A stretch of 43,721 bases of DNA from Betaproteobacteria bacterium Ga0074130 (GCA_001464495.1 LNDZ01000015.1:1-43721), one strand, 5' to 3'. Shown: positions 1 to 9,452, counted from the stretch's first letter. Notes: generated by a model from the sequence alone, not told the origin. Numbers and translations: made by a program.

Positions 1-2690
1 ACCTCCTCTGGCGGTGGCATCCTCAACGGTGGCACCAGCGGAACAGCCGGCGATGCCGGTGGTGACACGCTCATCAACATTCAGAACCTCACCGGTTCTG
101 GCTTCAACGACACCTTGAGTGGCGATACCAACAATAACCTCATCGAAGGTGGAGCGGGCGCTGACTTTATTGATGCAGGTGCCGGTACGGATACGGTCAC
201 TTATGCCAATGCCGCTGCAGGGGTCGTAGCTTCTCTGGCTACGGGTACCTATGCGGGGGCCAACGGCAACGTCACATTCACGGCCGGCAGTGGCGGCATC
301 GTGAATGGTGGCAATTCCACGACTGCCGGCGATGCCGGTGGTGATACCTTGATTGGTGTTGAGAGCCTCACGGGCTCAGCACTGAACGACCTGCTGATTG
401 GTAGTAGTACCGTCAACACCCTAACAGGTGGTGATGGAGACGATACCTTGCTGGGTCTGGGTGGCGGTGACACCTTGATTGGCGGGAATGGCAACAACAC
501 CGCATCCTATGCAGGTTCCGGTGCCGTAGTGGCATCGCTCAGTGCCGGTACTTATGCGGGCGCTGGGGGCAATGTCACTTTCACGGTGTCAAGTGGCGGC
601 ATTCTTAACGGTGGCTCTACGGGTACTGCCAATGATGCTGCCGGCGATCTGTTAATCGGTATTCAGAACCTTGTTGGCTCCTCTAATAACGACACCCTTG
701 TAGGCGATGCGAATGACAACAACATTCAGGGGGGCGCAGGCAATGACATCCTCCAAGGTCGCGCAGGTGCCGATACGATCGATGGTGGCACTGGGACTAA
801 CACCGCAAGCTATGCCAATGCTTCGACTGGGGTTGTCACTTCACTCGCGACGGGTACTCATGGCGGTGTGACCTTTACCGCTTCTGGTGGCGGCATCCTC
901 AACGGTGGAACGAGTGGTACCGCCGGTGATGCTGGAGGTGACCTGCTGATCAATATCCAGGATTTACGGGGATCGGGTCTTAACGATACCCTGATCGGTA
1001 GCAGTGGCAACAACACGATCGAAGGGGGCGCTGGCGCTGACACCATTGATGGTAGCGGTGGGACCGATACCATTACCTACGTCAATGCCGGGACACGTGT
1101 GATCAGCTCACTGAAGGCCGGCACGTTTGGCGGCATTACCTTTACCACCGTTGCAGGTGGTGTAAGCAACGGTGGGGCTGCAGGTACTGCGGGTGATGCT
1201 GGCGGTGACGTGCTCACCGGTATCGAGAACATGATTGGTTCTGGATTCAACGACACCCTCGTTGGCGATGATTCGGACAACGTGCTGGAAGGCGGTGCGG
1301 GTGGCGATACCTTGAATGGCCAAGGTGGCACAGATACCGCCACCTATGCGAATGCGACTGCTGCGGTTGTTGCATCGCTATCTACGGGGACCTATGCCGG
1401 CGGTAGCGGTAACGTAACTTTTAGTAGTTCAGGCGGCGGCATTCTCAATGGTGGATCGACAGGCACCGCTGGCCAAGCTTCAGCTGATGTACTTATCCAA
1501 ATCGAAAACCTGACAGGTTCAGGGTTTGCCGATACCTTGATTGGCGATGCAAACGCCAATGTCCTGGATGGTGGTGCCGGCAACGATGTGCTGCAAGGCA
1601 TGGGTGGTGCAGATACGCTGAATGGGAATGCTGGTACTGATACGGCGAGTTATGCCAACGCCAGTGGTGGCGTCATCGCCTCACTGCAAACAGGCATATT
1701 TGGTGGCGTGACCTTCTCCACGTCAGGTGGTGGCATCCTCAATACCGGGACCAGTGGTACCGCTGGCGATGCGGGAGGTGATCTGCTCATTTCCATTGAG
1801 AACCTGATTGGCTCATCCTCGAATGACACGCTTGTGGGGAGTACGGCTGCCAACACGATTGAAGGTGGCGCAGGTGGTGACACTATCGATGGTGGTGGTG
1901 GAACAGATACTGCAAGTTACGCAAACTCAAGTGTGGGCGTAACGGCTTCACTGTCTGCTGGCACCTATAACAGTGTGGTCTTCAGTCCTTCAGGTAGCGG
2001 TATTTTGAATGGCGGAACCTCCGGTACGGCTGGTGATGCAGGCGGAGACACATTGATCGCCATCACTAACATTATTGGCTCTGCATTGGCGGATACATTG
2101 GTCGGCAGCGCCGGTGCCAACACCCTAACCGGCGGATTAGGTAACGACACCCTGGAGGGCCTGGCGGGTGGCGATACGCTGGATGGTGGTGGCGGGACTG
2201 ATACCGCCAGTTATGCCAATGCCGCCGCTGGGGTTGTTGCATCACTGTCCACAGGCTCCTATGGTGGGGTGACCTTCACATCCTCTGGTGGCGGCATCCT
2301 GAATGGTGGAGGCGGTGCGGCAGGTGATGCTGGCGGGGATAACCTGATTGCTATCGAGAACATCACAGGCTCTGCGAATGCAGATACCTTGGTGGGTGAC
2401 TCAACTGCGAACATCTTGTTGGGCGGCGACGGTAACGACACCCTACAAGGTATGGCTGGTGCCGATACACTTAACGGTGGCATTGGCACTGACTTGGCAA
2501 GCTACCTGAATGCCGGATCGGGCGTGATTGCCTCGCTGCTGGCAGGTACATATAACGGCGTGACCTTTACCTCTTCCAGTGGCGGCATCTTGAATACCGG
2601 TAGTGCTGGTACGGCAGGTGATGCCGGTGGCGACTTACTGATTGGCATGGAAGGATTGGTTGGTTCTGCTTTTGCGGATACGCTGGTTGC
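1..2690 (+). repeat. Tandem ~267-306 bp coding repeats of the RTX protein
   Basis: Nine successive copies of a diverged coding repeat can be aligned on the codons for the S/T-Y-x-N-A motif, near 202, 508, 811, 1078, 1346, 1651, 1918, 2212 and 2503; a partial copy starts the window. Spacings are about 306, 303, 267, 268, 305, 267, 294 and 291 bp, all multiples of three or nearly so by eye. Copies differ by scattered, often synonymous changes and by presence or absence of a short insert after the TGTYAG-type segment (longer and shorter forms). The pattern suggests old duplication with continuing divergence rather than very recent amplification. Confidence 0.8.
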
Positions 2691-3114
2691 AGCATCGGGC
2701 GCTAGCATCAGTGCTCAGGGTGGCAATGACACCTTGTACGTTTCCAACAGCAGCTTGCCCGGGGCAGTCGATGGTGGTGCAGGTACCGATACAGCCTTCA
2801 TCAGCGGTTTGACCACAGGCTCAAACAGCATGTCTTCACTTTCGACTTTACTGTCCAATATTGAGACACTCAATATCCGTGCTGACGGAGTCAGCAGCAC
2901 GACGGTATTCACAGCAGCGAATATTCAAGCAATCGTGAATCAGGGTACAGCCTCTGAGCTCACCATCCTTGCGAATACTGGGGATACTTTTTCATTCTCA
3001 TCGACTGCTGGGCAATACTTCACCACAACGAGTTTGGGCGGCGGTAACACGGACTACACGATTTTCAACGCTTCGAATGCACAAATCGGTGTCGTTCATT
3101 GGCAAGCGGCATGA
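1..3114 (+). CDS. RTX-type repetitive secreted protein, 3' part only
   Basis: The reading frame is open from the first base, so the true start lies upstream; 1037 codons are visible. The protein is almost wholly repetitive. Units of about 90-102 residues each hold a short run of glycine/aspartate nonapeptides (GGxGxDxLx, the calcium-binding beta-roll type) and a spacer with recurring pieces such as SYANA, VVASL and GGGILNGG. The last 150 or so residues lose the repeats and end in a serine/threonine/aliphatic-rich tail (VHWQAA-stop), as expected of an uncleaved C-terminal type I secretion signal. No cysteine is seen in the visible part. The stop overlaps the start of a type I secretion ABC transporter, which supports export by that system. 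The likely role is an extracellular adhesin, biofilm or S-layer-like protein; no enzymatic domain is visible here. The family assignment is firm, the function is inferred. Confidence 0.85.
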   Translation, partial: TSSGGGILNGGTSGTAGDAGGDTLINIQNLTGSGFNDTLSGDTNNNLIEGGAGADFIDAGAGTDTVTYANAAAGVVASLATGTYAGANGNVTFTAGSGGIVNGGNSTTAGDAGGDTLIGVESLTGSALNDLLIGSSTVNTLTGGDGDDTLLGLGGGDTLIGGNGNNTASYAGSGAVVASLSAGTYAGAGGNVTFTVSSGGILNGGSTGTANDAAGDLLIGIQNLVGSSNNDTLVGDANDNNIQGGAGNDILQGRAGADTIDGGTGTNTASYANASTGVVTSLATGTHGGVTFTASGGGILNGGTSGTAGDAGGDLLINIQDLRGSGLNDTLIGSSGNNTIEGGAGADTIDGSGGTDTITYVNAGTRVISSLKAGTFGGITFTTVAGGVSNGGAAGTAGDAGGDVLTGIENMIGSGFNDTLVGDDSDNVLEGGAGGDTLNGQGGTDTATYANATAAVVASLSTGTYAGGSGNVTFSSSGGGILNGGSTGTAGQASADVLIQIENLTGSGFADTLIGDANANVLDGGAGNDVLQGMGGADTLNGNAGTDTASYANASGGVIASLQTGIFGGVTFSTSGGGILNTGTSGTAGDAGGDLLISIENLIGSSSNDTLVGSTAANTIEGGAGGDTIDGGGGTDTASYANSSVGVTASLSAGTYNSVVFSPSGSGILNGGTSGTAGDAGGDTLIAITNIIGSALADTLVGSAGANTLTGGLGNDTLEGLAGGDTLDGGGGTDTASYANAAAGVVASLSTGSYGGVTFTSSGGGILNGGGGAAGDAGGDNLIAIENITGSANADTLVGDSTANILLGGDGNDTLQGMAGADTLNGGIGTDLASYLNAGSGVIASLLAGTYNGVTFTSSSGGILNTGSAGTAGDAGGDLLIGMEGLVGSAFADTLVAASGASISAQGGNDTLYVSNSSLPGAVDGGAGTDTAFISGLTTGSNSMSSLSTLLSNIETLNIRADGVSSTTVFTAANIQAIVNQGTASELTILANTGDTFSFSSTAGQYFTTTSLGGGNTDYTIFNASNAQIGVVHWQAA

Positions 3115-5231
3115 GCACGGAGCAGACTGCGGATGGCTTGCTGAGGCTGAGTGCATTACAGGTCCTTGACCTGATTGACGCAGACTTCCGGCCGGACGCT
3201 GCATCAACACTGCGTTTGCGTGCAACCCTCGATACCTTGCTGCACAAGCCGGCGATCTGGGATCGTCTGGCTGCCGGTGATGCGCTCAATACTCAGCTCC
3301 CCTGCGAAAGCCGTCACTATGTCCTAGATGATGTCGCGGGGCTCTTTCGACATCTATCCGGTCAGCCGGGTGAGTTGCTGCTGATTCGGCGCAGTGATGA
3401 GCACTTTCACCTGCTTACTCGCTTAACGGGTGATGAATGGCTAGCCCTGTCTGCCGATGGACAGCGTCATCCAGTCGGGATACTGTACAAGCTTGATGGC
3501 CTTGACGCCGCCACAGGCGTGCTTATTCGCGTCCCTCAGGATGTGCGCAGCACGTTGCCTAAGTCGGCCAAGAGTTATCTGCGTTGGCTAATCACTGAAG
3601 CATGGGCCGAAGTGGGCATTGCGAGCTTTATCGTCAATGCAGGCCAAATTCTGCTGCCGCTCTTTTCGATGCTCTTGTACAACAAGATCATCAACAACGG
3701 CGTGTTCGCAACGCTGTGGGCATTGGCCATTGGCATGCTCATCTACATCATCACCGATGCCGCGCTGCGCGGCATTCGTGCTTGGGCCGTCGAGCGGCTA
3801 GCAGCTGATCTCACCCACCGGGACGATCTCCGCCTGTGGCATAGGCTAGTACAACCCGATAGTCAGCTTTCCACCAGCTTCGCCGCCCTGCTCTCGCAAT
3901 ATCGGGACTTATCGATTGGGCGTGAGTTTATTTCGGCGACTTATTTGCTCGCACTCGCTGATATTCCTTTCCTGCTGTTCTACCTCCTGGTCATTACACT
4001 GATCGCGTGGCCATTGGGCTTGCTGACTATCGTTCTGGCAGGTGCTTATCTGCTCTTCAGCGCAGAAGTCCAACGCTTATTGACCGCCGCAAGCCGTGAT
4101 GCGGAACAAGCCATGACGCGCAAGATGGGCTTACTCGGCAGCTTGTTCTCGGTATTGGATCTCCTCAAGACCACACCGCGCCAGCAACACTTGCGCCGTC
4201 GCTGGGTCGAACTTGGTAATCAAGCCAGTACGATTGAAGCCAGACGCCGTATGCTGCAAACCACCGCCAATATCGGCATGGCCGTGATCGTGCCTTTCAG
4301 CACGGTGGCGATACTGGTGCTGGGTGCCTATCTGATTGAATGGCAAGTCAGCAATATCGGCGCTTTGATTGCCTGCAGCATGCTGGCCAGCCGTTGCTTG
4401 ACGACTGTAGCCTCCATGTTCATGGTGCTCGCCAAGTGGGAGGACTTTGAACGGGCAGCGGCTCGCTTTGAGCAGGGATTGACCACACCCAAGCCGCTCA
4501 CCGCAGCACGTTTGTCCTTACCGCAGCCCAGCGGGCGCATTGAAGTGTTGCAGCTGTCAAAAAACTATCCTGAACGCCCGCCCGTTCTGGCACAGGTCTC
4601 ACTCTCTATTGCTCCCGGCGAACATATTGCCATCCTTGGCAAACCGGGCGCCGGTAAAACCACCCTGCTCCGCTGCATGGCTGGTTTGATTAGCGGTGAC
4701 AGCGGCCGTGTACTGTTTGATGGTGCTGATGTTGCCGAAATTGATTTTCAGGATCGCTGTAATTGGTTGGTATTCAAGGGCCAGGACAGCGCCATTTTCG
4801 CAGGCTCACTGGCTGACAATCTGCAAGCCGAAAATCCACAGCTGCTTCAGCAGGCCTTATGGATTTCAGGACTGGATCAGGAAGTTCAGGCCGGTCGCTT
4901 GACCTTGGGTACGCTCTTGCATGACTACGGGACCAATCTTTCCGGCGGGCAACGCCAGAAAGTCGCCCTCGCCCGCGCCTTTGCACGTAGTGGGCAGATT
5001 TACTTACTGGATGAGCCCAGTGCCGGACTGGACCCAGAGAGTGAACGCCAGTTTGCACAGCGCCTGAAACAGGGGGTGTCGGGTGCAACGGTCTTGATGA
5101 TTACCCACAGCCCACACTTGATTGAAACGGTAGGTCGCTTAGTTGTACTCGACAACGGTCATGTCGTCGCAGACGGTCCGCGTGAGAAACTGCTACAACA
5201 AACGCCTGCAGTATCAGCGCCGACTAATTAA
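3111..5231 (+). CDS. Type I secretion ABC transporter (permease-ATPase fusion, LapB/HlyB class)
   Basis: Inner-membrane exporter that should power secretion of the RTX protein encoded just before it. The chosen ATG at 3111 overlaps the upstream stop as ATGA, pointing to translational coupling; a TTG at 3099 in the same frame is less likely. The 706-residue product has an N-terminal region of about 140 residues that does not look like a C39 peptidase. A membrane region of about residues 150-420 follows, including the LLPLFSMLLYNKI stretch typical of type I secretion permeases. The nucleotide-binding domain then shows Walker A (GKPGAGKTT, about residue 510), signature LSGGQRQK (about 610), Walker B LLDEPSAG (about 632) and an H-loop THS (about 664). 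No membrane-fusion protein or TolC-like gene follows; these are presumably upstream or elsewhere. A strong terminator closes the unit. Confidence 0.88.
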   Translation: MSTEQTADGLLRLSALQVLDLIDADFRPDAASTLRLRATLDTLLHKPAIWDRLAAGDALNTQLPCESRHYVLDDVAGLFRHLSGQPGELLLIRRSDEHFHLLTRLTGDEWLALSADGQRHPVGILYKLDGLDAATGVLIRVPQDVRSTLPKSAKSYLRWLITEAWAEVGIASFIVNAGQILLPLFSMLLYNKIINNGVFATLWALAIGMLIYIITDAALRGIRAWAVERLAADLTHRDDLRLWHRLVQPDSQLSTSFAALLSQYRDLSIGREFISATYLLALADIPFLLFYLLVITLIAWPLGLLTIVLAGAYLLFSAEVQRLLTAASRDAEQAMTRKMGLLGSLFSVLDLLKTTPRQQHLRRRWVELGNQASTIEARRRMLQTTANIGMAVIVPFSTVAILVLGAYLIEWQVSNIGALIACSMLASRCLTTVASMFMVLAKWEDFERAAARFEQGLTTPKPLTAARLSLPQPSGRIEVLQLSKNYPERPPVLAQVSLSIAPGEHIAILGKPGAGKTTLLRCMAGLISGDSGRVLFDGADVAEIDFQDRCNWLVFKGQDSAIFAGSLADNLQAENPQLLQQALWISGLDQEVQAGRLTLGTLLHDYGTNLSGGQRQKVALARAFARSGQIYLLDEPSAGLDPESERQFAQRLKQGVSGATVLMITHSPHLIETVGRLVVLDNGHVVADGPREKLLQQTPAVSAPTN

Positions 5232-5244
5232 GATCACATTAAGA

Positions 5245-5284
5245 CCCAAAACAAAGCCCCGCATGTGCGGGGCTTTGTTTTGGG
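5245..5284. terminator. Bidirectional intrinsic terminator
   Basis: Near-perfect inverted repeat centred at 5264/5265, with a GC core GCCCCGCA/TGCGGGGC flanked by AAAACAAA and TTTGTTTT. It lies between the convergent secretion ABC gene (+) and ahpF (-) and gives a U-rich tail in both directions. Confidence 0.9.
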
Positions 5285-5300
5285 GCGACTAGGTGGATAA

Positions 5301-6908
5301 TTACGCAGCTTTAGCTTCCACTGCCTCATCAGCATCCCCTGCATCTTCTACCGAGCTGCGAATCAGGTAATCAAATGCAGCCAGTGCAGCCTTGGAGCCC
5401 TCGCCCATCGAGATGATAATCTGCTTGTAGGGCACGGTCGTCACATCACCCGCAGCGAATACACCTGGCACCGAGGTTTGCCCCTTGGCATCCACTTCAA
5501 TTTCGCCAAACTTGCTCAGATTGACGGTTCCCTTGATGAATCCGGAGTTCGGCAACAAACCGATCTGTACGAAGACACCATCTAGCTCAACCTTGTGCTC
5601 AGTCCCTGTGGCGCGGTCTTTGTAGACCAGACCATTGACCTTGCCATCAGCACCGGTTACCTCGGTCGTCTGTGCGTTCTTGATGACCTTGACGTTAGGC
5701 AAGCTGTAGAGCTTCTTCTGCAGCACAGCATCAGCCTTCAAGTCTGGGGCAAACTCGAACAGCACGACTGAACCAACGATACCTGCTAGATCGATTGCTG
5801 CCTCCACACCAGAGTTACCACCACCCACCACGGCAACCGGCTTGCCCTTGAACAAAGGGCCATCACAGTGCGGGCAGTATGCAACACCATGGCCGCGATA
5901 CTCTTGCTCGCCCGGCACGCCAAGCTCACGCCAACGTGCACCTGTTGCAAGGATGACCGACTTTGACTTCAGCACACCGCCATTTTCCAGCTTGACCTCA
6001 ATCAGTCCACCAACCTTAGCGGCCGGCACAATGCCAGCAACGCGTTGCAGATTCATGATGTCCACGTCATAGAGCTTGACGTGATTTTCCATCGCGGCGA
6101 CGAGCTTGGGGCCTTCGGTGTAATCGATGGAAATAAAGTTCTCGATCCCCATGGTGTCGACAACCTGACCGCCAAAGCGCTCAGCCACGATGCCGGTACG
6201 GATGCCTTTGCGCGCAGCGTAAATCGCTGCTGCAGCACCCGCGGGTCCACCGCCAACCACGAGCATATCAAATGCCTCTTTGGCAGACAGCTTGGCGGCA
6301 TCGCGCTCGGCCGAGTTGCTGTCAAGCTTGGCAACGATTTCAGCAAGCGACATACGGCCTTGGCTGAAATGCTGTCCATTCAGGTAGATCGTGGGTACAG
6401 CCATGATCTTGAGATCATTAACTTCGTCTTGGAAGATGCCACCATCCACCATGACGTGGCTAACCTTCGGGTTCAGCACAGCCATGAGGTTGAGTGCCTG
6501 CACGATATCCGGACAGTTGTGGCAGGTCAGCGAGATGTAGGTAACGAAATTGTACTCACCGTCGAGGTTACGGATCTGCTCAAGCAGATCGGCTTCTTCC
6601 TTGGACGGGTGACCGCCGACCTGGAGCAATGCCAGGATCAGCGAAGTGAATTCGTGGCCCATCGGAATACCGGCAAAGCGCACCTTGATGTCGCTACCGA
6701 TACGGTTGATGGCAAAGGACGGTGCGCGCACGCTGCCATCCGTGGTTTCACGCAAGGAAACCTTGTCGGAGAGTCCAGCGACGTCCTGCACCAGTGCCAG
6801 CATTTCATTGGACTTTTCACTGCCATCTACATTGGCAATGATTTCGATGGGATAAACCACCTTTTCCAGATAAGCCTTGAGTTGGGCCTTGATTGCGTCG
6901 TCAAGCAT
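5301..6908 (-). CDS. ahpF: Alkyl hydroperoxide reductase subunit F
   Basis: Flavoprotein disulfide reductase that passes electrons from NADH through FAD to AhpC. The 535-residue product has the family length plus a short alanine/glutamate tail. The N-terminal double-thioredoxin-like domain carries a CHNC centre (C129/C132). Next come an FAD-binding motif ([12 protein letters not shown], about residue 217), the CPHC redox pair (about 344-347) and an NAD-binding motif ([12 protein letters not shown]). A C-terminal [10 protein letters not shown] segment completes the thioredoxin-reductase-like module. The start at 6908 follows a GGGAGA ribosome-binding site. It sits 72 bp downstream of ahpC on the same strand, and the two form the usual AhpC-AhpF pair. 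Confidence 0.97.
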   Translation of the reverse strand: MLDDAIKAQLKAYLEKVVYPIEIIANVDGSEKSNEMLALVQDVAGLSDKVSLRETTDGSVRAPSFAINRIGSDIKVRFAGIPMGHEFTSLILALLQVGGHPSKEEADLLEQIRNLDGEYNFVTYISLTCHNCPDIVQALNLMAVLNPKVSHVMVDGGIFQDEVNDLKIMAVPTIYLNGQHFSQGRMSLAEIVAKLDSNSAERDAAKLSAKEAFDMLVVGGGPAGAAAAIYAARKGIRTGIVAERFGGQVVDTMGIENFISIDYTEGPKLVAAMENHVKLYDVDIMNLQRVAGIVPAAKVGGLIEVKLENGGVLKSKSVILATGARWRELGVPGEQEYRGHGVAYCPHCDGPLFKGKPVAVVGGGNSGVEAAIDLAGIVGSVVLFEFAPDLKADAVLQKKLYSLPNVKVIKNAQTTEVTGADGKVNGLVYKDRATGTEHKVELDGVFVQIGLLPNSGFIKGTVNLSKFGEIEVDAKGQTSVPGVFAAGDVTTVPYKQIIISMGEGSKAALAAFDYLIRSSVEDAGDADEAVEAKAA

Positions 6909-6980
6909 TTCTATCTCCCTTGTCTTTCAGAACCGCCCACTGCACACGCAGCGGGCGGGGACTACATCACTACTTATTAC

Positions 6981-7559
6981 TTAGATCTTGCCAACCAGAT
7001 CCAGCGACGGTGCCAGGGTGGCAGCGCCTTCCTTCCACTTGGCCGGGCACACTTGACCTGGGTGAGCGGCGGTGTATTGAGCGGCGGTCAGCTTACGCAG
7101 GGTTTCCGACACATCACGGGCGATTTCATTGGAATGGACTTCCAGGGTCTTGATGATGCCGTCTGGATTGATGATGAAGGTGCCGCGTAGTGCCAGACCT
7201 TCTTCAGCGATATGCACGCCGAAAGCGTTGGTCAGGGCGTGGGTTGCATCGCCGATCAGCGGGAACTTGGCCTTGCCCACTGCTGGGGAGGTTTCATGCC
7301 ACACCTTGTGCGAGAAATGGGTGTCGGTGGTGACGATATAAACTTCTGCACCGGCCTTTTGGAAGGCAGCGTAGTTGTCAGCAGCATCTTCAATTTCAGT
7401 CGGGCAGTTGAAGGTGAACGCTGCCGGCATGAAAATCAGAACCGACCACTTGCCCTTCAGGTCTTTGTCGGAGACTTCAATGAACTCGCCTTTGCCACCG
7501 CGGTTAACGAAGGCTTGAGCTTTAAACGGCTGTACTTGGGTATTGATCAGGGACGACAT
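6981..7559 (-). CDS. ahpC: Alkyl hydroperoxide reductase subunit C (typical 2-Cys peroxiredoxin)
   Basis: Cytoplasmic peroxiredoxin that reduces hydrogen peroxide, organic peroxides and probably peroxynitrite, and is recharged by AhpF. The 192-residue length is close to the family norm. The peroxidatic cysteine lies in FTFNCPTE (C52) and the resolving cysteine near the C-terminus in HPGQVCPAKW. A good ribosome-binding site (AAGGAGA) precedes the ATG. The gene is first in the ahpC-ahpF unit and has a promoter with a 15/16 match to the OxyR tetranucleotide pattern directly upstream, so induction by peroxide through OxyR is likely. Confidence 0.97.
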   Translation of the reverse strand: MSSLINTQVQPFKAQAFVNRGGKGEFIEVSDKDLKGKWSVLIFMPAAFTFNCPTEIEDAADNYAAFQKAGAEVYIVTTDTHFSHKVWHETSPAVGKAKFPLIGDATHALTNAFGVHIAEEGLALRGTFIINPDGIIKTLEVHSNEIARDVSETLRKLTAAQYTAAHPGQVCPAKWKEGAATLAPSLDLVGKI

Positions 7560-7612
7560 GCATATCTCCTTGGGGGGTTAAAAAACGAGGTACAAAACTA
7601 TTGGGTGGAGCG

Positions 7613-7641
7613 ATTGTGTCGCGCAAGGGCACGTAGATCAA
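7613..7641 (-). promoter_or_regulatory. Putative sigma-70 promoter of ahpC
   Basis: On the minus strand a -35-like TTGATC (7641-7636) and a -10-like CACAAT (7618-7613) are separated by exactly 17 bp, about 54 bp before the ahpC ATG. The -35 element abuts the OxyR-type site. The -10 matches consensus only moderately, as is usual for activator-dependent promoters. Assigned by eye. Confidence 0.5.
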
Positions 7642-7678
7642 ATTGATTGTCACTATATTGATGATAGGAGCCGGCTAT
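7642..7678 (-). promoter_or_regulatory. Putative OxyR binding site upstream of ahpC
   Basis: The stretch reads ATTG-N7-CTAT-N7-ATAG-N7-CTAT, which is 15 of the 16 fixed positions of the tetrameric OxyR pattern ATAG-N7-CTAT-N7-ATAG-N7-CTAT with exact spacing. It lies immediately upstream of the proposed -35 of ahpC, where OxyR normally contacts RNA polymerase. Its far end overlaps the stop codon of the ydcF-like gene. Confidence 0.6.
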
Positions 7679-8427
7679 TTACTTAGCCACTGCTGGAACA
7701 AGCCAGCCCACTCGCGCATAGCAAACCAGCCAGCATAGGCCGCAGCCGGGTTTGGGAGATAAGACAGCTTGCTTTGAGGATTGCTCAGCGGGCCAAAATA
7801 GCCTGTGGGTGCAGGCACCACCTCCAAACCAGCTCGCTCAAAGTAGAGGCTGGCGCGATGCATGTGTGCCGCATGAGTCACCAATACAACCTTGCGAATC
7901 CCTGCCTGCTTGAGCATTGCGGCACTGAATCGCGCATTCTCTGCAGTGTTGATCGACTGCGCCTCGACCCAGCGAGGTTTGAGCGCAAAGTCCTGCGCTA
8001 TGGCATCGGCCATCGCATCGGCCTCCGGTCGGCCACCCATGGGTGCGCCGCCACTCACCAACACCGGGAGAGCAAAAGTCTTCGCCAGCCTTGTCCCATA
8101 GCGAAGACGCTCCAATGTCAGGCGATTCACCGTTGCTTGGTCGTACTCTGGCGCCTGACGGCGGACACCACCGCCAAGAATCACAACAGCCTGAGCATTT
8201 TTTACCGATGAAGATGCCAGCGGCGGTGACCATTTTTCAAGGGGGGCAAGCAATTGATCGACAGCCGGAGGCCATACGGCAAGAAAGGCAGCAAGTAAGC
8301 CGCCCCATACGAAGCAACGACTCAATCGAGGTAGGTAGCGCCGCCCAAGTAAGCCGAGCAGAATCAACAGCAAAGGGCCGCCCGGTGGGAGCATCAAAAA
8401 CTCCAGCAGGCGGCTGACGTAGAACAC
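7675..8427 (-). CDS. YdcF/SanA/ElyC-type DUF218 membrane protein
   Basis: The 250-residue protein has two hydrophobic segments at the N-terminus (about residues 10-60) and then a DUF218 domain. Visible features of that domain are VVILGGGVRR near residue 80, LVSGGAP near 123, a conserved ENARF segment and VTHAAHMHR. Members such as ElyC and SanA act in envelope integrity or lipid-carrier-dependent polysaccharide metabolism; the exact reaction is not settled. The start is only 2 bp after the galE stop, so it is the last gene of the manC-galE-ydcF unit. That context fits a role in surface glycan assembly, which is an inference. Confidence 0.8.
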   Translation of the reverse strand: MFYVSRLLEFLMLPPGGPLLLILLGLLGRRYLPRLSRCFVWGGLLAAFLAVWPPAVDQLLAPLEKWSPPLASSSVKNAQAVVILGGGVRRQAPEYDQATVNRLTLERLRYGTRLAKTFALPVLVSGGAPMGGRPEADAMADAIAQDFALKPRWVEAQSINTAENARFSAAMLKQAGIRKVVLVTHAAHMHRASLYFERAGLEVVPAPTGYFGPLSNPQSKLSYLPNPAAAYAGWFAMREWAGLFQQWLSK

Positions 8428-8429
8428 GC

Positions 8430-9443
8430 TTACAGTTCTTCAGGATGGGCAGCGGCCCAAGACTGCCAGCGCCAAGCATCGCGGCAGATATCGTCCAAGC
8501 CACGCTGAGCGGTCCAGCCAAGTCGCGTACGGGCATAACTCGGATCAGCAAAGTAGCAAGGAACATCCCCAGCCCGACGCCCAGTAATCTTTACTGGTAT
8601 GCGTTGGCCTGAGGCCTTCTCAAATGCATCAACGACCTGCTTGACGCTGTAACCCTGCCCCGTCCCTAAATTTGCTACCAGACATGTTGGGGCGTCAGAC
8701 AAGGCAGTGAGTGCGGCAAGATGACCCAGTGCCAGATCAACCACATGAATGTAGTCGCGGATGCCCGTTCCATCAGGGGTTGGATAGTCATCCCCGAAAA
8801 TTGAAAGTTCCGGGCGTTGCCCAATGGCAACTTGAGTCACATAAGGCATCAAATTGTTGGGAACCCCATTCGGATCCTCGCCAATGAATGCAGAAGGATG
8901 AGCGCCAACTGGATTGAAATAACGCAGTACTGCGATACGCCATTCAGGATCGGCCGCATACAAATCAAAAAGCAGCTCTTCGACCATACGCTTTGATCGC
9001 CCATAAGGACTTGCGGGACGATAAGGCGCAGCTTCACTCACCGGCACAACCTCAGGGTCACCATAGACAGTTGCAGACGAAGAGAAAACAATTTGTTTCA
9101 CCCCCGCTGCGGCCATTGCATCCAGTAATACCAAGGTGCCGGCAACATTATTCTCGTAGTAGCGCTGCGGCTGTGCGACTGATTCACCAACCGCCTTCAG
9201 CCCTGCAAAATGAATAACAGCCTCAATCCTGTGTGCTTTAAAAACCTCATCAAGGGCCTTGCGATCAAGAATATCTGCCTTGACGAATCGTGGCGCGCGC
9301 CCGGCAATCCGAGCTACCCGGTCAATCACAGAAACCTTGCTATTACTGAGGTTGTCGAGAACCAGCACTTCATTCCCTGCTGATAACAACTCAACAACAG
9401 TGTGAGAACCAATGTAGCCACAACCGCCAGTGACGAGAATCAT
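8430..9443 (-). CDS. galE: UDP-glucose 4-epimerase
   Basis: Cytoplasmic short-chain dehydrogenase/reductase-type enzyme interconverting UDP-glucose and UDP-galactose with bound NAD. The 337-residue product matches the usual length. It shows the nucleotide-binding GGCGYIGSH at residues 6-14, the catalytic SSSATVYG (121-128) and YGRSK (Y147, K151), and NPVGAHPS further on. It begins 9 bp after the manC stop and is followed after 2 bp by the ydcF-like gene, making it the middle gene of a sugar-nucleotide operon. It probably supplies UDP-galactose for lipopolysaccharide or exopolysaccharide. Confidence 0.95.
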   Translation of the reverse strand: MILVTGGCGYIGSHTVVELLSAGNEVLVLDNLSNSKVSVIDRVARIAGRAPRFVKADILDRKALDEVFKAHRIEAVIHFAGLKAVGESVAQPQRYYENNVAGTLVLLDAMAAAGVKQIVFSSSATVYGDPEVVPVSEAAPYRPASPYGRSKRMVEELLFDLYAADPEWRIAVLRYFNPVGAHPSAFIGEDPNGVPNNLMPYVTQVAIGQRPELSIFGDDYPTPDGTGIRDYIHVVDLALGHLAALTALSDAPTCLVANLGTGQGYSVKQVVDAFEKASGQRIPVKITGRRAGDVPCYFADPSYARTRLGWTAQRGLDDICRDAWRWQSWAAAHPEEL

Positions 9444-9452
9444 CAGTCTCTC

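Noticed and set aside
1..2690. Possible CRISPR or satellite array suggested by regular repeats
   Set aside because: Units are about 270-306 bp, diverged, in one continuous reading frame; no short identical repeats with unique spacers.
249..2912. Series of open frames on the minus strand across the RTX gene, rich in proline
   Set aside because: They mirror the glycine/aspartate repeat in the antisense frame, have no start signals and recur with the repeat unit.
6045..7190. 381-codon plus-strand frame opposite ahpF/ahpC
   Set aside because: Antisense to two well-supported genes, with no recognisable domain and no ribosome-binding site.
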